NCBI RefSeq assembly: GCF_012932425.1
Contig: NZ_JAAIII010000006.1
Coordinates: forward strand, 124,001-188,000
Direction of reading: 5' to 3'
Origin: Bifidobacterium oedipodis
GTDB taxonomy: Bacteria > Actinomycetota > Actinomycetes > Actinomycetales > Bifidobacteriaceae
DNA: 64,000 bases
Of this stretch, positions 40,196 through 47,614 are shown one piece after another; positions within the stretch are counted from its first letter, which is position 1; each line of letters begins with the position of its first letter. The translations under genes were made by a program, and so were the position numbers. The notes under the pieces were generated by a model that worked only from the letters and a program-made list of their open reading frames with translations, was not told the origin of the DNA and did no database searches.

Positions 40196-40269
40196 AGCCT
40201 CTTGTCGGGATCGAACCGACGACCTGCCGCTTACAAGGCGGCCGCTCTGGCCATCTGAGCTAAAGAGGC
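40196..40269 (-). tRNA. tRNA-Thr (anticodon UGU)
   Basis: On the minus strand a full cloverleaf is visible: acceptor GCCTCTT/AAGAGGC, D-arm with GCTCAGATGGCCAGAGC, anticodon stem GCCGC/GCGGC with loop CTTGTAA (anticodon TGT), and T-arm GTCGG TTCGATC CCGAC. No CCA is encoded. Confidence 0.95.
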
Positions 40270-40472
40270 TTGTTTGTTCTCACAGCGTAATCATGATAAT
40301 GATGCGCTGTTTTCAAACATGACCAGCTTACCAGCTGGTTGCGGTTGGTCAATTCAACTGACCACACGGTGTGCCTTATCACGCCAATAATGGTCGCTGA
40401 ATGACCACTGGGTGCGATAAAGCACATAGATTCTTTTGTGTCCGTTGGTTGTTTGGAGGTTATTGGTAAGTG

Positions 40473-41441
40473 CTATTCGGTCAGTGAGATCGGCTTGCCA
40501 TCCGCACCGATCGAGGGCATAGCACCTTCCTTGCCGACCTGGTCAGCATCCAGACCAATGGACTTGAGGAAGCCATCCACCAAGGTCATATCCGCCAACG
40601 ACACGTCCGTGGTCTTCCAATACTGATCGTTGATGGTCAGGGTGGGCGAGGAGAAGTTGCCGCTGGAATTGAACAGCTCAGGGCGACGAATCGTGTAGTT
40701 GTTCGAGGCGGTGAGCCATTCCACGTACTCGTTGTCGCCGCTGAAGGCCTGGGCAGCCACTTCCTCGCTGACGCCGGCCTTAACGGCCTGCTCCTCAAGC
40801 TTGGTGTTGTCGGTGGGCGTGTAATTGGACAGCTCGCCGGGCTGGAAGTCCTCGGCGTAGATATTGGCGATGTATTCCAGCAGATGCTCCGGGTCGTCGT
40901 CATGCTCGGCGATGTAGATGGCACCGTTGAACGCACGGTTGGAATAGTCGTCGGAACTCTTGTTGTTCTGGAAGTTCAGGAAGTGCAGTTCAATATTGAG
41001 CTGGCCGGCCTGCATGAGTTTGATCAGCGTGGGGTCGAGCTGACGGTTGATGCTGGCGCAGCCGGGGCACAACGGTTCCATATAGATGGCAACGGTGGGA
41101 GCGTCCTTCACCTTGTCGTCGTAGCCGTTCTTGGAAATGACGAATCCCGCCTTGTCATTGGCCTTGGCTGGTTTGAGCTCAACCTGCTGCATGGCGGTGT
41201 ATGCCTCGTCGACGCTTTGTGCGCTGGACTGATCGTCGCCGCTTGGCTGTATGGCCCGCCATACGAAGAATCCGGCGATGGCCACCAGCACCACAATCAA
41301 CGCCACCACAATGCAGCCGATGATGGTCTGCTGCTTGCGCTCCTTGGCGGCCTGCTCGGCACGTGCGCGTGCCGCGGCGGCTTCGGCCTCGCGGCGTTCG
41401 GCGCGCGTGGTTCTCTTGACTTGGCGTTTCTGATCTGCCAT
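40473..41441 (-). CDS. Membrane-anchored DsbA-like thiol-disulfide protein
   Basis: A 322-residue protein with a basic, Ala/Arg/Glu-rich cytoplasmic N-terminus, one transmembrane helix (IIGCIVVALIVVLVAIAGFFVW) and an extracellular thioredoxin-fold domain. The redox motif is CPGC in MEPLCPGCASINRQLD, and the C-terminal SPTLTINDQYWKT includes the cis-Pro region typical of DsbA/DsbG-like oxidoreductases. Likely oxidises or isomerises disulfides of exported proteins. The ATG at 41441 follows AAAGGGGATC. Confidence 0.85.
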   Translation of the reverse strand: MADQKRQVKRTTRAERREAEAAAARARAEQAAKERKQQTIIGCIVVALIVVLVAIAGFFVWRAIQPSGDDQSSAQSVDEAYTAMQQVELKPAKANDKAGFVISKNGYDDKVKDAPTVAIYMEPLCPGCASINRQLDPTLIKLMQAGQLNIELHFLNFQNNKSSDDYSNRAFNGAIYIAEHDDDPEHLLEYIANIYAEDFQPGELSNYTPTDNTKLEEQAVKAGVSEEVAAQAFSGDNEYVEWLTASNNYTIRRPELFNSSGNFSSPTLTINDQYWKTTDVSLADMTLVDGFLKSIGLDADQVGKEGAMPSIGADGKPISLTE

Positions 41442-41608
41442 GTGATCCCCTTTGGTAAGCAATATGCTGTGGCCCAATAATAACGACCAGCCCTGAGCCT
41501 AGGTCTGCTCAGAGCGGATTGAACGTGAATTCCATGTAAAAGTCAGGATACAGTCGAGGTGACGTCAGGCTAGGGGAGCCGGTTCGCGGGGAAGTCAGGC
41601 CGCAGGAG

Positions 41609-43855
41609 TCAGATCAAAGGGGCCCAGCTGATTGATGTTCCCAGCAGTATCATCGCACCCAGCAGCGCTGTAACGATAGCCCACAGTGTCAGCAGCATGG
41701 CGCTGCGGCCGCTATGTCGGGGTGTGGGTTGGGGCGTTGGTGCGGGAGCGCCGTCGAAGGTGAGCGGTGAAGGATTATCCGCCGGCTGTTTGCGCGCGAG
41801 TCCTCGCATCACGCCTGCGCCCAGACGCAGCAGCATCGATTGCGGGCCGAATGAGGAGACCAGCCAGCCGACGGCCATCGCACAACCTAGGGTTATGCCC
41901 GAAAAAGAGTTGGATATATCGGTAAGCAGAGGGAGGGGAATCGTCCAGCTGCCGCTGGGATTGATGGGCCACAGCAGGATTTGTGTGGGCAGGTTCAGCA
42001 CCAGTGTGCCGGCCGCCGCGCAGAGCAGTGCGATGATGACTGCCAGTAGTGTGCGCGGAATCGTCATCAGCAGGGCTTTGACCACATGCCAAGGCAGTGA
42101 TGCCGCGCGAATCCAGGTGTCGGATTTGCGCGTGCCGCCACGGCGCGATTCTCTCTCCAGCTGGGATTCGGCATTGCATCCCAGCGTGAGTAGCAGCCAG
42201 GTTATTGCAGCGGATGCCGTAACGGCGGCCAGTGGCATGATGGCCGCAAGAATGGCCAGGGGAAGAGCCAGCAGCAGTATCGGCAGCGTGGCGCGTTGAA
42301 GATATGAGCCGCGTTTCAGATCGGCGGGGTTGGGCGCGGATTGCTGGATCATCGCCTCGGTGGGTGCCACTTGGGCGGTGTGGTCGATGATGTTCTGCAA
42401 TGCCGGGCGCACCTGAGGCGCTACGGCGGGTGGCTGCGGGGCACCGGGGAAACCGGGGTACGGTTGCTGCGGGTTGAGCGGCAGTGTGGCCTGTGACATA
42501 GCGGGTTGGGCTGGTTGCGGCGTGAAGGATGGCATTACTGCTGTGCGCTCGGCCAGTGGTGTGGTGGCACTGGTCAGGGGTGTGGTAGCGCCGGTTAGCG
42601 GTGCGGTGGCGTCAGCTAATGGTGTGGTGGCATCGGGGGAGGAGGTAGTGCCAGCCATTGGTGTGGTGGTATCAGCCAGCGGTGTTGTGACGTCGGCGAG
42701 CACCTGCGTTGGTCCTGCGTCAAGCGTTGACACAGGCGCGCCGGTGCCGTGCAGTGCATCAGACGCACGCCATAGGGTTCGTGGATTGTCGATATCGACG
42801 ATATTGGCAGTACCGGTTGTGTCAGCGGAACCGACAGTGCCAGCGGACCTGACAGTGTCAGCGGAACCGGCTGAACCGGCCAAACCAAAAGGGGGCATCG
42901 CCTCTGTTTCCCCATTGGCCGCGCTTAGGGTCGCAATAGTGGGCGCGCCGGCGGCAGCACCACCCAACGGATTGGATTGGCTGTGCCATGCGTCGAATGC
43001 GATGGCCTGCAAAAGCTGATCCGGCGAACAGCGTTGGGTGCGATCAGGGCTGAGCGCCGAACGGAAGGCGGCCATCGTGCCGGCTGGCAGACCGGTGAGA
43101 TTCGCGTTGCCGCGGGCCTCGCGTTCCAACACCGCCATCATCGGCTTCGTGCCGAATACGGGTGCGCCGGTAGCCGCGAACGCCAGAACCGAGGCCACCG
43201 ACCACCAGTCGGTTGTCTCATCGGATTCGGCACCCTCGATGATTTCCGGGGCGATGAACCCTGGTGTGCCCATCACCAGCCCGGTGCGGGTCACATGGCT
43301 TTCGCCCTCGCCCATGGCGATGCCGAAATCCACCAGCACCGGCCCGGAGGCGCTCACCATCACATTGGTGGGTTTGATGTCGCGGTGCACAATGCCGGCC
43401 GCATGCACGGCCCGCACCGCTTCGATGAGTTTGCGGGCCAAACGCTCCAGATCGTCGCCCGTATATCGCCCGTTAGCTGCCACATCGTCGCGCAGATTCT
43501 TGCCGTCGATCAGTTCGGTGACGATGAACGCCAGCGAATCGTCGAGCTCCATATCCACAATGCCGCATACGCCGGGATGGTTGATTTTCTTCAATGCCAA
43601 GGCCTCGCGGCGCAGTCGCTCGCGCGGTGTCACATTCTCTTTCAGATCCGGGTCTGCGGCAGCCCCCTGGTTGCCGGCCGATGAATCCGTGTCGTCGGCC
43701 AGCGAATCACGCAGAATCTTCATCGCATAGGATTGCCCGCCGTCGTCGCGCACGCGCCACACCGATCCCATGGCCCCCGAGCCGAGCCGCGAGATCAGCG
43801 TGTAGCCACCCACCACTTCGCCCGGCTCAAGATTCAACGTGCTCAGATCACTCAT
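41609..43855 (-). CDS. Serine/threonine protein kinase with C-terminal membrane segments
   Basis: A 748-residue Hanks-type kinase. Gly-rich loop LGSGAMGSVWRV, ATP-site Lys in YAMKIL, catalytic loop HRDIKPTNVM and LVDFGIAMGEGES are all intact, so it should be active. The kinase domain is followed by a long linker containing a run of TTPLA/TTPLT-type repeats (about 385-440) and a Pro/Gln-rich stretch, then four to five hydrophobic helices (from about 530 to the end). No PASTA domains are present, so it is not the PknB type. GGGAGG precedes ATG 43855. Confidence 0.92.
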   Translation of the reverse strand: MSDLSTLNLEPGEVVGGYTLISRLGSGAMGSVWRVRDDGGQSYAMKILRDSLADDTDSSAGNQGAAADPDLKENVTPRERLRREALALKKINHPGVCGIVDMELDDSLAFIVTELIDGKNLRDDVAANGRYTGDDLERLARKLIEAVRAVHAAGIVHRDIKPTNVMVSASGPVLVDFGIAMGEGESHVTRTGLVMGTPGFIAPEIIEGAESDETTDWWSVASVLAFAATGAPVFGTKPMMAVLEREARGNANLTGLPAGTMAAFRSALSPDRTQRCSPDQLLQAIAFDAWHSQSNPLGGAAAGAPTIATLSAANGETEAMPPFGLAGSAGSADTVRSAGTVGSADTTGTANIVDIDNPRTLWRASDALHGTGAPVSTLDAGPTQVLADVTTPLADTTTPMAGTTSSPDATTPLADATAPLTGATTPLTSATTPLAERTAVMPSFTPQPAQPAMSQATLPLNPQQPYPGFPGAPQPPAVAPQVRPALQNIIDHTAQVAPTEAMIQQSAPNPADLKRGSYLQRATLPILLLALPLAILAAIMPLAAVTASAAITWLLLTLGCNAESQLERESRRGGTRKSDTWIRAASLPWHVVKALLMTIPRTLLAVIIALLCAAAGTLVLNLPTQILLWPINPSGSWTIPLPLLTDISNSFSGITLGCAMAVGWLVSSFGPQSMLLRLGAGVMRGLARKQPADNPSPLTFDGAPAPTPQPTPRHSGRSAMLLTLWAIVTALLGAMILLGTSISWAPLI

Positions 43856-44031
43856 GCCTCCCATCCTAGCTATCGATCCGTGACGGAAATGCTGTGATTA
43901 CATATCAAGCAAAGCTTGTCGTCAGTCATCGCGGAATCTCGTCGTCTCAATATTTGACACGCAGTCCTCAAACATGAACAACCAGAAGCAAAGTTTGTGT
44001 AGTTCAAACAGTAGGGGAATGAAGCAAAAGC

Positions 44032-45252
44032 ATGTCAAGGGGACTGGGGTATCTTGCCGCGGCGCAAGGGGCAATGGCCTTGGCCTCGTCCATGTTCGCA
44101 GTCGGATTGGTATTTGCCGGTGCTGAACAATCGGATGGAATGGGGCTGGCTATTACCTTGGCCTTGCGCACTTTGCCTACCATGATTTTGGCGTTTGTGG
44201 GAGGCGTGTTTGCGGATAGATGGTCGCGTAAGCATATCGCCATTGTCTCTTTGGCATGTGTAGCCTGTACGTATGTTGTCGACGCGCTGCTGATTGGTCC
44301 ATATGGATTAGGGTGGCAAGTCCAAGCATTGTCGTTATTGGCGGGATTTGCCTCCGCGCTTGGTGCTCCGGCATTATATGCGCTACTGCCATCCATCGTT
44401 GATGCTGATGATATTGTGCATGGCAACGGTGTGGTGCGTACGTTGCGAAATGCTGGTTCGATTATTGGCCCGTTGTTGGCCGCCGGTATTGCCAATTGGC
44501 TGTCGAGCGCGGCGCTGTTCCTTTGTTCGGGAGCGGTTGAAGCCGCTGCCGCGCTTTGTCTGCTTGGACTACGTATGCGTGACGAGCGTGTTGATGAGCA
44601 CGATGGGTCGGAGGAAAGTATCGGCAGCAGCTTGCTGGCCATCCCGCAGGTGTTTGCCACCTACCATTGGCTGGCGGTTGGGGTGGTGTTTTGGGCGCTG
44701 TTCTTGGGCGTACAGTCCGGTGCCGCCGACGTCCTGCTGCCGCTGTACGTCGTTGATGGACATGGCAAGGCGGCATGGTCGCTAATGACTGCCGTGCTGT
44801 CATTGGGATATATTACGGGCAGCATCGTGGTGCTGCGATATGGAATGAAACGCTGGTTGCTCACAGGCTCAGTGCTGTGGTCACTGCTTGCTGCAGTGCA
44901 GTTGGTGGTAGTGGCACTGTGGAACAACTATGTCGTCTGGATTATCGTCACCTTTCTGGCCGGCATGGGTTTGGAAATATCGGGAGCGTTATGGGGTTCC
45001 GTGCTCCAGTCGCGCGTGGATCAGGCGCATATGGGCCGTGTGTCATCCATCGATTACGCTTTGAGCTTCGGATGCATACCGTTTGCCTATGCGCTGTATG
45101 GATTGCTGGTGCGGTCCTCTATGCCAGTGGTGATGGCGGTTTCGGCCATTGTTATGGCTGTGGCCGGAGTATGCGTGGTGCCATTGACGTTGGCGGAAGA
45201 TCGTGCGGTAATCACTACAGGAAACGCAGACCTGTCCCGGCAAGATGCCTAA
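44032..45252 (+). CDS. Major facilitator superfamily transporter
   Basis: A 406-residue membrane protein with about 12 hydrophobic segments. The MFS signature between helices 2 and 3 is GGVFADRWSRKHIAI, and RNAGSIIGPLLAAGIANWLS matches helix 5 of the DHA-type drug exporters. Substrate unknown. An in-frame stop lies four codons before the ATG, and the nearest AGGGG is about 15 nt away, so translation may be weak. Codon use is less GC-biased than in the neighbours. Convergent with and overlapping the histidine kinase gene by 4 bp. Confidence 0.85.
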   Translation: MSRGLGYLAAAQGAMALASSMFAVGLVFAGAEQSDGMGLAITLALRTLPTMILAFVGGVFADRWSRKHIAIVSLACVACTYVVDALLIGPYGLGWQVQALSLLAGFASALGAPALYALLPSIVDADDIVHGNGVVRTLRNAGSIIGPLLAAGIANWLSSAALFLCSGAVEAAAALCLLGLRMRDERVDEHDGSEESIGSSLLAIPQVFATYHWLAVGVVFWALFLGVQSGAADVLLPLYVVDGHGKAAWSLMTAVLSLGYITGSIVVLRYGMKRWLLTGSVLWSLLAAVQLVVVALWNNYVVWIIVTFLAGMGLEISGALWGSVLQSRVDQAHMGRVSSIDYALSFGCIPFAYALYGLLVRSSMPVVMAVSAIVMAVAGVCVVPLTLAEDRAVITTGNADLSRQDA

Positions 45253-46586
45253 TCCACTTTGGTGAGGGGGAGGGGCAGGAGGATGTGCAGGTCGAACCAG
45301 TGATCGTGGGGGTCGATGGTCACTTCGCCGCCGTATTGTCTGGCGATATGACGGATTGATTTGACGCCGAAGCCGTGCGAGCGAGTGTCGCGCTTGGTGG
45401 TGCGCAGGGAGCCGTCTGCCGCGTGGCGCAGCGTGGAATCGTAGTAATTCTCCACACGCACCACTGCGAACTGCCCATGGCGGTGCAACGCCAGCTTGAT
45501 CAGACGCTGCTCAGGGTCGGCCAGGCGGCTCGTCGCCTCAATGGCATTGTCCAGCGCGTTGCCGAACAGGGTGGCGATATCCATGGAATCCATGCCGTCA
45601 AGCAGTTTGCCGTCGGCCACCATGGTGAAGGTGATGCCCCGATCGTTGCAGGTGCGGGTTTTGGTGGTCAGGATCACGTCGAGCACCGGGTTGCCGGAAT
45701 GCTGCTGGGCGCTGTATTCGTTCACCGAAGCCTCAAGCCGCTCGAACTGCGCCGACGCCTGCTGCGGGTCAAGTTCGGCGCGCAAGGCCACGATCTGATG
45801 CTTGAGATCGTGCGCCAGGCGCCCCATCGCCTCGATGTTTTCCTTGGATTGCAGGTATTCCGCATGCTGGCTTTGCAGGCTTGCGTTAATCGACGCGAGC
45901 TCCAGAGAGGCGCGCGTCTGGCGAATCTGCTCCTGCTGTGCGTACAGCATCACGAAGCCGCACAAATCCACCAACGTGCGGATATAGAACACTTCCTGGC
46001 CCACGGTGCCGGAGAACGGGGTGTTGGTGGAGATGAAGCTCAGATTGCTCATCGCGAAGGTGATCAACGTAATGATGATGGTGGTCAGCGCCTCGCGCGC
46101 GGTGGGTGCCACCAGCTCGCCGCCGCTGAAATTATGGCGTTCCGCAAGCCAGATAACGGCGAAACAGACGCCATAAATCACCACCAGCACGAGAATCGGC
46201 CACACGCCGAAGCGCGGCGCATCATCCGGTCTGATGAATGAGTCGATCTGCCAGTGCAAGGATGCGACCAATTCAGCCAGCACAAAAGCGCGCGCCGTCA
46301 AAAATAGGGCAGTGCGTTTGCCGTTGCCCGATGCGAACAGAATGATCAGCCACATCGCTCCGAACGCCAGGCACATGCCGAGAATCCAGAACGTTAACGG
46401 CAACGTGCCAGCAAGATACTGCAGGGCCACCACGGCCACCAATCCTGCGGCACCCACGCCCAAGGTGCGCGGCAGCGGCACCGTGCGCGGCACGGCCGCC
46501 ACATACATCATGCAGGCCAGCCATTCGCAGATTGCCGTATAGACGCGGGGGATATCGGGCAGGGCGTTGGTGATCTGTCCGCTCAT
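45249..46586 (-). CDS. AgrC-like sensor histidine kinase (GHKL)
   Basis: 445 residues: six N-terminal hydrophobic segments (about 20-215), then a coiled region and a GHKL kinase domain with the H box RLAHDLKHQIVALRAE (about 255-270) and the N box TLFGNALDNAIEATSRL. This multi-helix sensor plus GHKL layout is that of AgrC/ComD peptide sensors. Coupled by a 4-bp overlap to the LytTR regulator upstream. No AgrB-type maturation protein or obvious signal peptide gene was seen nearby, so the ligand is unknown. Confidence 0.88.
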   Translation of the reverse strand: MSGQITNALPDIPRVYTAICEWLACMMYVAAVPRTVPLPRTLGVGAAGLVAVVALQYLAGTLPLTFWILGMCLAFGAMWLIILFASGNGKRTALFLTARAFVLAELVASLHWQIDSFIRPDDAPRFGVWPILVLVVIYGVCFAVIWLAERHNFSGGELVAPTAREALTTIIITLITFAMSNLSFISTNTPFSGTVGQEVFYIRTLVDLCGFVMLYAQQEQIRQTRASLELASINASLQSQHAEYLQSKENIEAMGRLAHDLKHQIVALRAELDPQQASAQFERLEASVNEYSAQQHSGNPVLDVILTTKTRTCNDRGITFTMVADGKLLDGMDSMDIATLFGNALDNAIEATSRLADPEQRLIKLALHRHGQFAVVRVENYYDSTLRHAADGSLRTTKRDTRSHGFGVKSIRHIARQYGGEVTIDPHDHWFDLHILLPLPLTKVD

Positions 46587-47299
46587 CGGCCGGCTCCCAT
46601 GACATTGGTCAGCGCGGTAAGAAAATCCTTCTTGCGTGGGCGGCTGATGCGCAGCGCCTCACCATTCGACATCACGCAATCGGAATCCTGTACGGCCGTC
46701 ACATGGTCCAGATTGACCAGATAACAGGAGTTCGAGCGGAAGAAATGGTGCCCCTGTAATTGCTCTTCCAGCTTTTTCAGGCTGGAGGTGATGGAGAGTT
46801 TGCCATTCAAAGTGTGAATCACAATGGTGTGACGAATCGATTCGCAATACAAGATGTCGGAGAGTGCCAATCGCATCGATGAACTGCCGGTATCCACCAG
46901 CATGGAATCGTCGGTATTGCGCTTGACCTGCGCAATCGAACGCTTCAGCTCCTGCTGGAAGCCGAACCACGGCACGGGCTTTAACAGGAAGCTCAACGCA
47001 CCCACCTCATAGCCGTTGATGGCGTACTGGGCTGCGGAAGTGATGAACACAATCACTACGGAATCGTCGCGCTTGCGAATCTCACGGGCGGCGTCGATAC
47101 CATCCATCTGCTTCATTTGGATATCCATGAGCAAAATATCGTAGGTGGGCGTGTAATTCTCGACGATTGCCGCACCATCGTCGAACACCGTCACCGCAAA
47201 CTGTTCGCCGGATTCGCTCTGATAGCGGTTGAGATAATCCAACAGACGCTGACAATGCGTGGGATCATCCTCGACCACACCAATTCGTATCGCGCGCAT
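46583..47299 (-). CDS. LytTR family response regulator (AgrA-like)
   Basis: 238 residues. The receiver domain has the acidic pair E10-D11-D12, phospho-acceptor D59 in DILLMDIQM and Lys in FLLKPV. The C-terminal LytTR DNA-binding domain shows LALSDILYCESIRHTIVIHT and FFRSNSCYLVNLDHVTAV. Forms a two-component pair with the next gene. It is transcribed divergently from the first GH3 gene, and the shared gap holds a tandem 21-bp-spaced element, so it probably controls that GH3 gene. Confidence 0.92.
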   Translation of the reverse strand: MRAIRIGVVEDDPTHCQRLLDYLNRYQSESGEQFAVTVFDDGAAIVENYTPTYDILLMDIQMKQMDGIDAAREIRKRDDSVVIVFITSAAQYAINGYEVGALSFLLKPVPWFGFQQELKRSIAQVKRNTDDSMLVDTGSSSMRLALSDILYCESIRHTIVIHTLNGKLSITSSLKKLEEQLQGHHFFRSNSCYLVNLDHVTAVQDSDCVMSNGEALRISRPRKKDFLTALTNVMGAGR

Positions 47300-47436
47300 A
47301 GCATTCCTTTCGACAACACCACAAGCCTAAGCCATGCCGTGTCAAGTATAGGCGTCAACGATTGCGGAACGTGGTAGCGCTGCTCTAGCACAACGTTGTG
47401 CGAACACGCGGTGAAATGACACGAACGGTCGTTTTC

Positions 47437-47467
47437 ACGACAGATTATGCACGAGAACCGACAGGTT
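47437..47467 (+). promoter_or_regulatory. Candidate LytTR tandem site A upstream of GH3 gene 1
   Basis: ACGACAGATT (47437-47446) and CCGACAGGTT (47458-47467) are direct repeats with a 21-bp period. LytTR regulators bind pairs of about 9-bp repeats spaced two helical turns. The same pair occurs at 63680-63710. Confidence 0.6.
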
Positions 47468-47497
47468 GGGCGTGCCGGTCGCGATATCCGGACGATA

Positions 47498-47513
47498 TCT
47501 GTTTGAATCAAAC
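47498..47513 (+). promoter_or_regulatory. Conserved block shared by two GH3 promoters
   Basis: TCTGTTTGAATCAAAC lies 30 nt after the tandem site; TCTGATTCAATCAAAC lies at 63740-63755, 29 nt after the matching site. Probably core promoter sequence. Confidence 0.5.
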
Positions 47514-47614
47514 CAAGGCATAAGGATGTGTCGTCATTGACTTCCATGAGAGACAAGCGAAGATGCAGCTTCCTTCTGCCCTTGCAATGCAATGAGAAAT
47601 GGAGGAGACAACCT

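Larger units (their letters stand above)
47300..47614. promoter_or_regulatory. Divergent regulator/GH3 intergenic region
   Basis: A 315-nt gap with no gene. It contains the tandem element at 47437-47467 and the conserved block at 47498-47513 described separately. The GH3 ribosome site is GGAGGAGAC before ATG 47615. Confidence 0.7.

Noticed and set aside
40320-40430. Terminator after the DsbA-like gene
   Set aside because: Short stems (ACCAGCT/AGCTGGT and GGTC/GACC) are visible but imperfect and without a T-run on the required strand.
44032-44100. Frameshifted N-terminus of the MFS transporter
   Set aside because: An ATG in another frame lies at 44019, but the annotated protein already contains the first transmembrane helix and the conserved loop, so no frameshift is needed.
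45249-47299. A full agr quorum-sensing locus
   Set aside because: The sensor and regulator resemble AgrC and AgrA, but no AgrB maturation protein or signal-peptide precursor gene was found next to them.
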